Assembly: GCF_004375085.3 (NCBI RefSeq)
Contig: NZ_SNAQ03000014.1
Span: forward strand, 1 to 64,000
Direction of reading: 5' to 3'
Length of the DNA stretch: 64,000 nucleotides
Source of the DNA: Lewinella sp. W8
GTDB taxonomy: Bacteria > Bacteroidota > Bacteroidia > Chitinophagales > Saprospiraceae
Shown: positions 24,741 to 33,472 of the stretch, piece by piece
Layout of the letters: every line of letters starts with the position of its first letter
How positions within the stretch are numbered: position 1 is the first letter of the stretch
The notes under the pieces: model-generated
Databases searched by the model: none
What the model was told of the DNA's origin: nothing
What the model saw: only the letters and a program-made list of their open reading frames with translations
Program-made: the position numbers and the translations under genes

Positions 24741-24788
24741 ATTCCTTCAATCATTCATTCCTTCAATCATTCACTCCTTCAATCATTC
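24741..24788. repeat. Three tandem copies of a 16-nt repeat
   Basis: ATTCCTTCAATCATTC occurs twice exactly and then once as ACTCCTTCAATCATTC, directly downstream of the dapD stop codon on the minus strand. Single copies of TTCCTTCAATTA/TCATTCATTCCTTC occur upstream of tgt (about 361-452). No spacers, so not a CRISPR. Confidence 0.7.
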
Positions 24789-24794
24789 AACCTT

Positions 24795-25610
24795 CTACAC
24801 CGCTACGTCATACTCCCGCAGGGCGGCATTCAGGCTGGTTTTCTTGTCCGTGCTTTCTTTACGTTGACCGATGATGAGGGCGCAGCTTACCTGATAGTCA
24901 CCGGCGGGGAAAGACTTGGTGTAGCTTCCGGGAATCACGACGGAGCGCGGGGGTACGTAGCCACGGTGGGTCACGGGCTCTGCACCCGTCACGTCGATTA
25001 TCCGGGTGCTTTTGGTCAGGACGACGTTGGCCCCGAGTACGGCTTCACGCCCAACGCGAACGCCCTCCACGACAATCGATCTGGAGCCGATGAAACAATC
25101 ATCTTCGATGATGGTCGGGGTCGCCTGAAGGGGTTCGAGTACCCCACCGATGCCGACGCCGCCACTGAGGTGGACGTTGCGTCCGATCTGTCCGCAACTA
25201 CCCACGGTCGCCCAGGTATCTACCATGGTTCCGCTGCCCACCCAGGCTCCGATATTGACGTAACTGGGCATCATAATTACTCCTTTCTCCAGGAAGGCAC
25301 CGTAACGGGCAATGGCGTGGGGAACTACCCGCACGCCCATTTCGGCGTAATTTTTCTTCAACGCCATTTTATCGTAAAACTCAAAGGGGCCCACTTCGAT
25401 GGTCTCCATTTGCCGGATCGGGAAGTAAAGAACCACCGCCTTTTTCACCCACTCGTTCACCTGCCAGTCGTCACCGACGGGTTCTGCTACCCGGAGTTCG
25501 CCCTTGTCCAGAGCTTCGATTACGGCGTCAATGGCCTCGCGGGTATTTTTTTCCCGCAGGAGATCCCGGTTGTCCCAGGCAGCTTCAATGGTGGCTTGCA
25601 GATTACTCAT
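24795..25610 (-). CDS. dapD: Tetrahydrodipicolinate N-succinyltransferase
   Basis: Lysine/diaminopimelate pathway enzyme that succinylates 2,3,4,5-tetrahydrodipicolinate. 271 residues. N-terminal helices (LQATIEAAWDNRDLL ... AIDAVIEALDKGELRVAEP) are followed by a left-handed beta helix of hexapeptide repeats: RYGAFLEKGVIMMPSYVNIGAWVGSGTMVDTWATVGSCGQIGRNVHLSGGVGIGGVLEP, and the C-terminal YTKSFPAGDYQVSCALIIGQR. ATG 25610 (MSNLQATIE) is preferred over an upstream start at 25634. Minus-strand CATCTTTG at 25639-25632 is its probable -7 box. Divergent from the CHAT gene. Confidence 0.95.
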   Translation of the reverse strand: MSNLQATIEAAWDNRDLLREKNTREAIDAVIEALDKGELRVAEPVGDDWQVNEWVKKAVVLYFPIRQMETIEVGPFEFYDKMALKKNYAEMGVRVVPHAIARYGAFLEKGVIMMPSYVNIGAWVGSGTMVDTWATVGSCGQIGRNVHLSGGVGIGGVLEPLQATPTIIEDDCFIGSRSIVVEGVRVGREAVLGANVVLTKSTRIIDVTGAEPVTHRGYVPPRSVVIPGSYTKSFPAGDYQVSCALIIGQRKESTDKKTSLNAALREYDVAV

Positions 25611-25631
25611 ATCTTGATTTATTGGAGGCGC

Positions 25632-25660
25632 CAAAGATGAGGATTATTGCCGTATCTTTA
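25632..25660. promoter_or_regulatory. Back-to-back promoter boxes for dapD and the CHAT gene
   Basis: Minus-strand CATCTTTG (25639-25632) faces dapD and plus-strand TATCTTTA (25653-25660) faces the TPR-CHAT gene. Both are one base off TAnnTTTG and lie within 75 nt of spacer. Confidence 0.5.
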
Positions 25661-25685
25661 ACCATCCCTCATTTTAGTGTTGTAT

Positions 25686-28592
25686 ATGTTCCGACACCGC
25701 CGTTGCACCGGCCCGTGGCCCATCATTTGCTTGCTTTCCCTGCTACTAACTTCATCCATTAGTGCGCAGGGACAGCCGGAAAACCTCATGGAGGAAGAAA
25801 AGTTTGTGGACGCTGCCCGGGCCTTCGAGTTCCGGGGCTCCCGGGCCGATCTTATGGCCGCCGGCCAGGCCTGGTATTCTGCCGATAGTTTATCCCGGTC
25901 GCGGGCGGCCTACCTGTCCGCAACGCAGGGTCGTGATGGGGGCATCATTGTCGATAGCCTTACCGGTCTGGCCTACCACAAAATCGGTGTCACCTACTAT
26001 GACGAATACAATGATGCCAGGGCCAGTCATTATTATCGACGGGCCATAAAAATCAGAGACCAGGTATTTTCATCACCCCACAATGACCGGGCAAAATCCC
26101 GCAACAACCTGGCCACTATTCTGCGGTTCCTGGGAAATCCGGATTCAGCGGCCCTGATGAATCGGGAGGCCATTGAACTCTACGAAAAAATTGAGCACCC
26201 CGACACCCTGAACTGGCTCCGGAGCCTCATTGAACTTTCTAACATCGCCTACGACCTCAAGGACTTTCAGCTGGCCAATAGCGCCTCGGCCTCGGCGGTC
26301 AATTTGTTGGACACCTACGGAAAGGCCGGCAACTACGACAGCTTTCTCGGCCTTTACTACAGTGCTCGGATCAATTTAAAATTTCGCCAGCTGGAAAAGG
26401 TAAAGCGGTTGGCGCGCCGGGCCCTGGCCCTGGCGGAGGCGGAACAAAACATCAGCTGGCAGGCCGACGCCATCAATTTACTCGCGGGAGCCTACAAAGC
26501 AAATGAGGAGCCGGAAGCAGCCAAGCGTGAATATCAGCGGGCCCTAAACCTTTTGCTCTCCAAGTCTTCCAGTCAAAAAGAACTTGGGCCCCTGTACGCC
26601 AACCTGGCGGATATGGCGGCAGAGGACAAAAATTACCGGCAAGCACTGGACTATTCTCAGAAAGCCAGGAGCATCTTCGGGGAACACGACCCCGCGCTCC
26701 TCCCGAATCAGATGCGTATGGAAGGCATTTATCTCTTCCGTTCCGGCAACCATACGGCCGCGTTAAACCGCTTTAATGAAACGCTTCGCTTGCTCGACAT
26801 TCCCGGCTCCCGAAACGAAAACGGACTGGTCAGCTTTCCTCCCGATAGCCTGACGACCAATTTCGAAGAGGCCGTCAATACCCTGGGGAATCGGGCAGAA
26901 CTGCTGATTGATCAGAACCGCCCCGATGAGGCCTTGGTAGATTATGACGCCCTCTTTCACATTCTTGACCTCCTACGGGCGGGGGTAAAGTCAGACGCCA
27001 GCAGACAGTACCTGAGCAGCAACCTGAGGCCCTACTTTGATCAGGCCATTGCCCTTTTGCTGGAATTGTATCGGGAGGACCCGGCGGAGGATATCGCTTG
27101 GCGGGCACTCTCCCTGAGTGAACGGGCCAAGGCCTACAGTCTCGTGGCCGCCCTTCAGCGCAGCGAAAATGAAATGCCGCAGCGCGAAGCGGAACTCCGC
27201 CGGAGGATTGCGGAGCTGGAACGCCTCGCCCCCCAGGACGCCAGCATCCTCCCCCAACTGGAAGCCGCCCGCCTTCAGTTGGACCGGCTGCTACGCACCC
27301 GGGAGGTAGACCTCGCGGCCTTTGAGACCCGTCTTGACCGACAACAGTTGACGCAACTCATCCAGACGACCCAGGCGGATTTGATTGCCTATCACCTCGA
27401 CACCACCAGTGGGGTATTTTTTCACCTATCTCCGTCTGGAAAGCTGTCCCTTTTTCCCATTGCTCAGGGCACACTGGACCAACTCACCAAAGACTGGCTG
27501 GCGGCCATCGAGCAGAGTGCCTACCGGAAAAAGAGCTTACGCCCGATACCAGAGCAGGAAGAACTCGATCGGGTGTTTCTCCAACTCGGAAGGCAGCTGA
27601 GTCAGGCCTTACTCCCGATGAGCGGGGAAAACACTTCCCTGGGGAACCGACTCATCATCATCCCCGACGGAGCGCTGCATTTCCTGCCGTTTGCGGCCCT
27701 TCCTTTGGGGCAGGCGCCCCCCATGCCCGTAACTTACGGGGACCTGAAGTACCTCCAAACGGGCCGTACCCTCCAGTATACCTACTCGGCCATCTTTCTG
27801 CTGGCCCAGCAACAACTTTCCAACCGGGAATACGAACACGACCTTCTCGCTTTTGCCCCTACGTTCCGGGGAGCCTCCACCAACAATCAGCGGGGCAGCC
27901 GGGCCTTACCCGGACTCCAACCCCTGCGCCATAACCGACCCGAGGTGGAGGCCATCTCCTCATTGATTCCCGACGCGCTTTCTTTTTACGACGAGGAAGC
28001 CAACCGGCAGCAATTCCTGAACCTGATCGGAAAAAGTAAGGTAGTTCATCTGTCCAGCCATGGCATGGTCAACGCTTCGGACCCCAACCTGAGTTTCATC
28101 GCCTTTTCTCAATTAGGGGACAGCCTGGAAGTGGAGGAGATGCTTTACTTCAATGATCTGTACGCGCTACCGCTAAATACAGAGCTGGCGGTCCTGTCGG
28201 CCTGCGAAACCAATCTGGGGACCTACGTCCCGGGAGAAAACGTGCTCAGCCTCGCCAGTGCCTTCACTGCCGCCGGTGCCCGCTCCACACTCACCACGCT
28301 GTGGCGGGTGAACGACCGGGCCACCAAGGAGCTGATGGTGCAATTTTACGAGGAACTGGCTGCGGGCAGTAGTCGGGCCGAGGCCCTGGCCGCCGCCCAG
28401 GCCAGTCACCGGGATGATGCCGAATTTGCGCACCCCTACTACTGGTCAGCACTGACCCTCTACGGAGAGGCGGGACCGCTCGCGCTAAAGAAAGCCGCCC
28501 CCCGAAACTACACGTACTGGCTCATTCCGCTGCTGCTTGCCCTGGCAGCGATAGGCTGGCGACGCCTGCGAGCCCGCGCGAAGGACCAGTAA
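25686..28592 (+). CDS. TPR-CHAT protein, exported and membrane-anchored
   Basis: 968 residues. Signal sequence MFRHRRCTGPWPIICLLSLLLTSSISAQ, then about 400 residues of tetratricopeptide helices (for example ASHYYRRAIKIRDQVF, NYRQALDYSQKARSIFGEHD), a helical linker with SLSERAKAYSLVAALQ, and a C-terminal CHAT caspase-like domain. The dyad is visible: His in VVHLSSHGMVNASDP (about 790) and Cys in LAVLSACETNLGTYVPGENVLSLASAF (about 838), followed by TLWRVNDRATKELM. A final hydrophobic segment YWLIPLLLALAAIGW and a basic tail anchor it in the inner membrane, domain outside. ATG 25686 is preferred over GTG 25677. Many Bacteroidota carry such proteins; the substrate is unknown. Confidence 0.9.
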   Translation: MFRHRRCTGPWPIICLLSLLLTSSISAQGQPENLMEEEKFVDAARAFEFRGSRADLMAAGQAWYSADSLSRSRAAYLSATQGRDGGIIVDSLTGLAYHKIGVTYYDEYNDARASHYYRRAIKIRDQVFSSPHNDRAKSRNNLATILRFLGNPDSAALMNREAIELYEKIEHPDTLNWLRSLIELSNIAYDLKDFQLANSASASAVNLLDTYGKAGNYDSFLGLYYSARINLKFRQLEKVKRLARRALALAEAEQNISWQADAINLLAGAYKANEEPEAAKREYQRALNLLLSKSSSQKELGPLYANLADMAAEDKNYRQALDYSQKARSIFGEHDPALLPNQMRMEGIYLFRSGNHTAALNRFNETLRLLDIPGSRNENGLVSFPPDSLTTNFEEAVNTLGNRAELLIDQNRPDEALVDYDALFHILDLLRAGVKSDASRQYLSSNLRPYFDQAIALLLELYREDPAEDIAWRALSLSERAKAYSLVAALQRSENEMPQREAELRRRIAELERLAPQDASILPQLEAARLQLDRLLRTREVDLAAFETRLDRQQLTQLIQTTQADLIAYHLDTTSGVFFHLSPSGKLSLFPIAQGTLDQLTKDWLAAIEQSAYRKKSLRPIPEQEELDRVFLQLGRQLSQALLPMSGENTSLGNRLIIIPDGALHFLPFAALPLGQAPPMPVTYGDLKYLQTGRTLQYTYSAIFLLAQQQLSNREYEHDLLAFAPTFRGASTNNQRGSRALPGLQPLRHNRPEVEAISSLIPDALSFYDEEANRQQFLNLIGKSKVVHLSSHGMVNASDPNLSFIAFSQLGDSLEVEEMLYFNDLYALPLNTELAVLSACETNLGTYVPGENVLSLASAFTAAGARSTLTTLWRVNDRATKELMVQFYEELAAGSSRAEALAAAQASHRDDAEFAHPYYWSALTLYGEAGPLALKKAAPRNYTYWLIPLLLALAAIGWRRLRARAKDQ

Positions 28593-28634
28593 GAACAAGT
28601 CTGGCGCTTGCTCCGTTGGGCAAAATAAAAACCC

Positions 28635-29084
28635 ATGGCAAACGAAGCACCATCCTTCACCTACTGGCACGTGTATACCGACGAGGAGGGAATCAGCCGA
28701 CAAGAGCAACGCCACCTGACGGACTTTACCGAAGAAAGCATGGGAGGCGATTCGGGTAGCCAGTGGAACAACAAGCTCATGCGGGGAGCCACTCAGGTTA
28801 TTTTCAGCGAACTCCCCGCCGATTTTGACGGCGACTGGCACGAAAACCCCCATCCCCAATGGATCGTGCCCCTCAGCGGTGGCTGGTGGGTTGAAACCAT
28901 GGACGGCACGAGAACCGAAATGCGGCAGGGGGAATTTTCCTTTGGGGCCGATCAGGGTACGCTGAACGAGAAGGGCCACCGTTCCGGCGTGCTGGACAAT
29001 CAGCCCTGCCGCATGATGATCATTCAGTTTACCGAAGACGAACGACTGCGGGGAGGTCGACCCGCACCGGACGAACTCGCATGA
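28635..29084 (+). CDS. Cupin-domain protein
   Basis: 149 residues. Cupin elements: HENPHPQWIVPLSGGWWVETMDGTRTEMRQGEFSFGADQG followed by GHRSGVLDNQPCRMMIIQF. The metal-binding set would be His-x-Pro-His-Pro-x-Trp and the later His. No signal peptide. 42 nt after the CHAT gene, so possibly in the same transcript. Function unknown. Confidence 0.8.
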   Translation: MANEAPSFTYWHVYTDEEGISRQEQRHLTDFTEESMGGDSGSQWNNKLMRGATQVIFSELPADFDGDWHENPHPQWIVPLSGGWWVETMDGTRTEMRQGEFSFGADQGTLNEKGHRSGVLDNQPCRMMIIQFTEDERLRGGRPAPDELA

Positions 29085-29372
29085 TGCCCACAAATTTTGC
29101 TCCACCCGAAACCATGGCACCTGCCCTCCGGGCCCTGATTTGGCATACAACTAGCCCAACACTCCCGTTCGGCATACCGACCATCAGCGCCCTGTATCTC
29201 AGCCAATTACCCGGGACCGGCCGCCGTTCCCCGCCATTAACCTACCCCTTGCTCAAAAAGACGCCCAGCCGACAATAAACCAGTGTTAAAACGGGTATAA
29301 ACATGGTCCGGAATTCGGTCGCCTTCTCCCTAATGCCGTATTTTCGGAGTTCTGTTCTACTCCCCAAAATTG
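29085..29372. other. Spacer before the DUF1800 gene
   Basis: No gene or strong terminator is visible between the cupin stop and the DUF1800 start. Short open frames here have no recognisable content. Confidence 0.4.
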
Positions 29373-30818
29373 ATGGTTTTGATGAATTGTGCCACAACTG
29401 GCCTAGAAGCCTACGTGCCGTCGGAAGAAAGACCGTGGGACGCCTCCAGCGTGCAACATCTTTTTCGACGGATGGGCTTCGGCGCCTCCCCCGAAGAAAT
29501 TAATCAGGCCCTGACCGAAAGCCCCCAGGCCACCGTTAGCCGACTACTCCAGGAAGCCGCCACGCGCGAACAGCGCCCGGCCCCCGAATGGGCAGAATGG
29601 AATTACGATCAGTTTCAGGCCAACGAAGTAGACGTTTTTGAAACCTACGTTAACTGGTCCTACGGCTTCCTCCAGGAGGCACAGGATTACGGCGTCCGGG
29701 AAAAGCTCGTCCTGTTTTGGCACAATCACTTCGTGACCAAGTACGAGAGCCACGGCTGCGCCAGCTATTACTATCAGTACTTCAAGGTTTTGACGGATCA
29801 TGCCTTTGGCGATTTCAAAACCTTCGTCAAGGAAATCACCGTCACCCCGGCGATGCTCTTCTTCCTGAACGGCTTTGAAAACACTAAGGAACACCCCAAC
29901 GAGAATTACGCCCGGGAACTCTTTGAGCTGTTCACCCTCGGGGAGGATAACGGGTACACCCAGGAAGATATCGAGGAAGCCAGCCGGGCCCTCACGGGCT
30001 GGAACGGCTGGACGAGCTACTGCGGCAACGTGCAGTGGGCGCCCTGGGGCTTCGACAGTACGGACAAGACCGTGTTCGGGCAAACGGGCAACTACAACTA
30101 CGGGAGCCTCATTGACGTCCTTTTCGAAGAACGGGGTGAGCTGATTGCCGCCTTCATCTGTGAAAAGCTCTACGCCTACTTTGTCAATAAGGCCGTTGAC
30201 CAGGCGGTCGTCAACCAAATGGCCCAGACTTTCCTGGACAACGACTTCCAGATTCTTCCCGTCCTGGAGGAACTCTTTGGTAGTGCCCACTTTTTCGATG
30301 CAGCCAACGTGGGCGTATTGATGAAAAGTCCCATCGAACTCATGGTCTCCTTCCTGCACCAGGGAGGCTTCGGCACCTTCAACGACCACCTGGTCTGGGG
30401 TTTCTGGGGGACGGCCAACATGGGGCAGTATCTCGGTGAGCCACCCGACGTAGCCGGCTGGACCGGCGACCGGGCCTGGATCGACTCCAACCGCCTGACG
30501 TTGCGGTGGGACTTCATCGACGGCTTCAGTTGGGGAGTGTTTGACGCCGACGACCAGACCTACCGGAATTTTGCCCGCAACCTCACCGACAACAGTAATT
30601 CTCCGGAGATCATCGCCCGGGCGGTGGTCGATTACTTCATTCCCCGCGGACTCATCGGGGAGGAAGAGTACGCTACGGCAACGGACGTCCTGAAGTGGGA
30701 CGTCCCCGAAAACTACTACGAAACCGGCCAGTGGAACCTTGACTGGGGCTCGGCGGCCTGGCAGATAACCGTACTGCTGCGCCACATCGGCCGTATGCCC
30801 GAATTCCAACTTAACTAA
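29373..30818 (+). CDS. DUF1800 family protein
   Basis: 481 residues. Typical features: VQHLFRRMGFGASPEEINQAL at the N-terminus, REKLVLFWHNHFVTKYESH, FFLNGFENTKEHPNENYARELFELFTLGEDNGYTQEDIEEASRALTGW, KSPIELMVSFLHQ and LGEPPDVAGWTGDRAWIDSNRL. No clear signal peptide; ATG 29373 and 29382 are both possible starts. DUF1800 proteins nearly always sit before a DUF1501 gene, as here (52 nt gap), and the pair is thought to act in the cell envelope; the biochemistry is not established. Confidence 0.92.
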   Translation: MVLMNCATTGLEAYVPSEERPWDASSVQHLFRRMGFGASPEEINQALTESPQATVSRLLQEAATREQRPAPEWAEWNYDQFQANEVDVFETYVNWSYGFLQEAQDYGVREKLVLFWHNHFVTKYESHGCASYYYQYFKVLTDHAFGDFKTFVKEITVTPAMLFFLNGFENTKEHPNENYARELFELFTLGEDNGYTQEDIEEASRALTGWNGWTSYCGNVQWAPWGFDSTDKTVFGQTGNYNYGSLIDVLFEERGELIAAFICEKLYAYFVNKAVDQAVVNQMAQTFLDNDFQILPVLEELFGSAHFFDAANVGVLMKSPIELMVSFLHQGGFGTFNDHLVWGFWGTANMGQYLGEPPDVAGWTGDRAWIDSNRLTLRWDFIDGFSWGVFDADDQTYRNFARNLTDNSNSPEIIARAVVDYFIPRGLIGEEEYATATDVLKWDVPENYYETGQWNLDWGSAAWQITVLLRHIGRMPEFQLN

Positions 30819-30870
30819 ATTGACCCATCTGCTCCACTGCTTTGCGGTAGAAGCAAAAAAATAGTCCAAC

Positions 30871-32502
30871 ATGGGACACAAAAACCTTTCCTCTGGCCGT
30901 AGAGGCGCCCGTCTGCAGGACGGACAGGCCCACGAAAAAGATCACGGCCTGCACAGTCGGCGGACTTTCCTACGCAATCTGGGTATCGCCGGCGCCGCCG
31001 GGATGATGCTCAACAGTCTTCCGGTCAATGCCATCGGCATGTCGCCGCTGGCGGCGGCCCTGGCCGCCGGTGATGAAGACCGGGTGCTGGTATTCATTCG
31101 CCTCAAGGGAGGCAACGACGGGCTCAACACCCTCATCCCCATCCACGATTTCGGTCGTTACCAGGAGTTACGCCCCAACATCCACGTTCCCCGCAACGAA
31201 GTGGTGGAACTTACCTCCACACTGGGACTTCACCCCCAGCTGGCCCCCCTCCAGAATCTCTGGAACGAAGGAAAAATGCGGGTCATTCAAAACGTGGGTT
31301 ACCCCCAGCAAAACCTTAGCCACTTCCGTTCTTCGGACATCTGGGCCACCACCTCCGACTCCGACGAGGTGATCAGCAGTGGCGTACTGGGCCGGTACCT
31401 GCAGGATCAGTACCCCGATTTTCTGAGCAATCCTCCCGCCACTCCTCCGGCCATCCAGATTGGTGGCACGGGCAACCTGCTCTTCAACAACGACGAGGAC
31501 TTTAACTACGCCATTTCTACCGAGAACCCCACCCAGCTCTACCAGATCGCCCGAACGGGGCAACTGTATGACGTGGAGGCCGTTCCGGAGTGCACCTACG
31601 GGGAACAACTCGGTTATCTGCGGGCCGTGGCCAACACGACCTTCCGCTACGCCGGGGTGCTGGCCGAAGCCTTTGACGCCGGCCGCAATACCGCCGAATA
31701 CGAAAACGACCGCCTGGGTGACCAATTGGCCCTGGTGGCCCGCCTCCTCCGCGGAGGCCTGGGGACCCGCCTCTTCGTAGTGGAAATTGATGGCTTCGAT
31801 ACCCACGCCAATCAGCTGCAGGCGCATTCCTACCTCCTCAACAGCGTGGCTAAAAACGTCAAGGCCTTCTTTGATGACCTGGAGGACGGAGCGATTGACG
31901 AGCGGGTGCTCGCGATGACCTTCAGTGAATTCGGCCGGCGGATTGAGGAAAATGGATCGGTGGGCACCGACCACGGGGCGGCAGCCCCGGCCCTCCTCTT
32001 CGGCAAGGGCCTGAACGGCAACGGAATGGTGGGCGGGCTTCCCGACATGCGCAACGTAGACCGAAACAACAACATGTTTTTCCAGGTCGACTTCCGCTCG
32101 ATCTACGCCACGGTGTTCAGCCGTTGGTTGTGTATCGACGGTGGATTCGTGGACCAGATCATGGGCGCTCAGTTTGACCGGGTAGAAGACCTCGGACTGT
32201 TCTGCCAGGGCACCACCAGCACCACGCCCCCTGCTTCGACGGCCGACATTAAACTGAAGGCTTACCGCAACGGTGGGGACCTGGTCATCGAATACAATCT
32301 TCCCGCCGCCGCGCGCGTGGGCGTGCATTTCTTCGACGCCGTCGGCCGCAAGCTCAATAGCCCCTTTCAGGGCAGAAGGGGCGCCGGAGCGCAGGTGCAA
32401 CGTCTCCCCCTCAACGGCATTGGGTGGGCCTCCGGAGTCTACATCCTCAGCCTGGAAATCAACGGACAGATGTACAGCCAAAAACTGGCCATGTTCCGTT
32501 AG
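30871..32502 (+). CDS. DUF1501 family protein with T9SS sorting domain
   Basis: 543 residues. N-terminal Tat-like signal SRRTFLRNLGIAGAAGMML preceded by about 28 hydrophilic residues. DUF1501 motifs: VLVFIRLKGGNDGLNTLIP, QNLSHFRSSDIW, ETDGFDTH-type VVEIDGFDTHANQL, and FSEFGRRIEENGSVGTDHGAAAPALLFG. The family is related to the alkaline-phosphatase/sulfatase fold. The C-terminal 80 residues (DIKLKAYRNGGDLVIEYNLP ... SGVYILSLEINGQMYSQKLAMFR) form a type A T9SS sorting domain, so the protein is probably sent through the outer membrane. Operon with the DUF1800 gene. Confidence 0.92.
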   Translation: MGHKNLSSGRRGARLQDGQAHEKDHGLHSRRTFLRNLGIAGAAGMMLNSLPVNAIGMSPLAAALAAGDEDRVLVFIRLKGGNDGLNTLIPIHDFGRYQELRPNIHVPRNEVVELTSTLGLHPQLAPLQNLWNEGKMRVIQNVGYPQQNLSHFRSSDIWATTSDSDEVISSGVLGRYLQDQYPDFLSNPPATPPAIQIGGTGNLLFNNDEDFNYAISTENPTQLYQIARTGQLYDVEAVPECTYGEQLGYLRAVANTTFRYAGVLAEAFDAGRNTAEYENDRLGDQLALVARLLRGGLGTRLFVVEIDGFDTHANQLQAHSYLLNSVAKNVKAFFDDLEDGAIDERVLAMTFSEFGRRIEENGSVGTDHGAAAPALLFGKGLNGNGMVGGLPDMRNVDRNNNMFFQVDFRSIYATVFSRWLCIDGGFVDQIMGAQFDRVEDLGLFCQGTTSTTPPASTADIKLKAYRNGGDLVIEYNLPAAARVGVHFFDAVGRKLNSPFQGRRGAGAQVQRLPLNGIGWASGVYILSLEINGQMYSQKLAMFR

Positions 32503-32531
32503 GCCAAACAACTTACCGATACCAAATTATG

Positions 32532-32568
32532 AAGACGGAAGGGCCGCGTGCCTTTCCGTCTTTTCTTT
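32532..32568 (+). terminator. Intrinsic terminator of the DUF1800-DUF1501 operon
   Basis: AAGACGGAA (32532-32540) pairs with TTCCGTCTT (32554-32562); GG/CC extend the stem. The T-rich tract TTTTCTTTT follows directly. Confidence 0.75.
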
Positions 32569-32584
32569 TGAGCCTGTTTGGCTC

Positions 32585-32926
32585 CTACTCCCGGAGTTTG
32601 GGGTTATTGCGGTGTCGCTCCGCGTCCCGCTTCGTTTTCTTATCCAGGTTTTTTCGCAGGGCTTCGGTCAGGTTTACCCCCGTTTGATTGGCCAGACAGA
32701 TCAGCACGAACAAAACGTCGGCAAACTCGTCCGCCAACTGGGCGGGAGCGTCCGCTTCGTCTTCGGGCCGCTTGAAGGATTGCTCTCCGTAAAGCCGGGC
32801 CATCAGCCGGGCGAGCTCTCCGGTTTCCTCCATCAGGATCGCTACGTTGGTAAGCTCTCCATAATACCGTACACCGATGGTTTTGATCCAGTGATCAACC
32901 GTTTCCTGGGCTTCCTGAAGCTGCAT
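32585..32926 (-). CDS. MazG-like nucleotide pyrophosphohydrolase
   Basis: 113 residues. MQLQEAQETVDHWIKTIGVRYYGELTNVAILMEETGELARLMARLYGEQ contains the E-E-x-x-E metal motif, and QLADEFADVLFVLICLANQTGVNLTEALRKNLDKK supplies the second E-x-x-D motif. All-alpha NTP-PPase fold; likely hydrolyses non-canonical NTPs. Start 32926 lies 7 nt after a minus-strand TACCTTTC box (32941-32934). Confidence 0.88.
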   Translation of the reverse strand: MQLQEAQETVDHWIKTIGVRYYGELTNVAILMEETGELARLMARLYGEQSFKRPEDEADAPAQLADEFADVLFVLICLANQTGVNLTEALRKNLDKKTKRDAERHRNNPKLRE

Positions 32927-32933
32927 TTTTCGG

Positions 32934-32941
32934 GAAAGGTA
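32934..32941 (-). promoter_or_regulatory. -7-like box TACCTTTC before the MazG-like gene
   Basis: Minus-strand TACCTTTC, one base off TAnnTTTG, ends 7 nt before the ATG; leaderless or nearly so. Confidence 0.45.
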
Positions 32942-33125
32942 GCATCGGCGGGAGCATTTGATCATGCGTGACCCGCTAAAAAAGGCCCGTAAATGAAGGT
33001 GGAAAAAGGTTTTTACGGCGTCAGAACGTCAAGAAAATTTATTTTTTATTCACTTTTTAATCGCATAAACTACTGAAAACCAAACACTTAATTATCGATT
33101 ATAATTTATTTTTATTCACATTTTA

Positions 33126-33276
33126 GCAAATGTGTCGTTGCCCTGGCTTGACCGATGCCGTTCTTTTGTATTGTCGGAGGTGTGGACGCACTCCTCAAAC
33201 GACAAGAAATATGTTCATGGGATTATGATTTGTTAGTGGCGTCGTCCCGATTTCTATCGGGACGACCCGCCTTTTT
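33126..33276 (+). ncRNA. Candidate small RNA
   Basis: An AT-rich promoter-like stretch is followed by about 150 nt with a long-range stem and an 11-bp terminal hairpin GTCGTCCCGAT/ATCGGGACGAC, then CCGCC and TTTTT. No coding content. I do not recognise tmRNA, RNase P, SRP or 6S RNA hallmarks. The 3' hairpin also fits a dispersed Bacteroidota palindrome, so this call is weak. Confidence 0.25.
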
Positions 33277-33296
33277 CACACACTGTGCGAACACCC

Positions 33297-33324
33297 AAAA
33301 AAAAAGCCGGCCCAAAGGACCGGC
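33297..33324 (-). terminator. Intrinsic terminator downstream of the GreA-like gene
   Basis: GCCGG.CC / GG.CCGGC stem (33306-33324, one mismatch). On the minus strand it is followed by nine T (A-run 33297-33305). It would end a transcript coming from the GreA-like gene at 33480, after a 155-nt 3' UTR. Confidence 0.65.
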
Positions 33325-33437
33325 GATAATACATTCATGGGATCAAAACAAAAAGCACTAAAGATGATCCGAAGATAAGCCTGAAACCACACACCAGGCA
33401 AGTCTTTGGCAAAAATTTTTCGTGAGATTATGATGCT

Positions 33438-33472
33438 GCCCCCCCGGAACGAACCACCGGAGGGGCTTTTTT
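33438..33472 (+). terminator. Plus-strand intrinsic terminator without an upstream gene
   Basis: GCCCCCCCGG (33438-33447) pairs with CCGGAGGGGC (33457-33466), one mismatch, followed by six T (33467-33472). No plus-strand gene precedes it for 900 nt, which suggests an RNA transcribed from within 33126-33437. Confidence 0.65.

Noticed and set aside
24741..24788. Possible CRISPR-like array
   Set aside because: The 16-nt repeats are contiguous with no spacers and no cas genes are present.
29544..32511. Long minus-strand frames opposite DUF1800 and DUF1501
   Set aside because: Shadows of GC-rich genes; the plus-strand products have clear conserved motifs.
33155..33361. 68-codon frame in the 33-kb spacer
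   Set aside because: It runs through two hairpins including a terminator and has no recognisable content.
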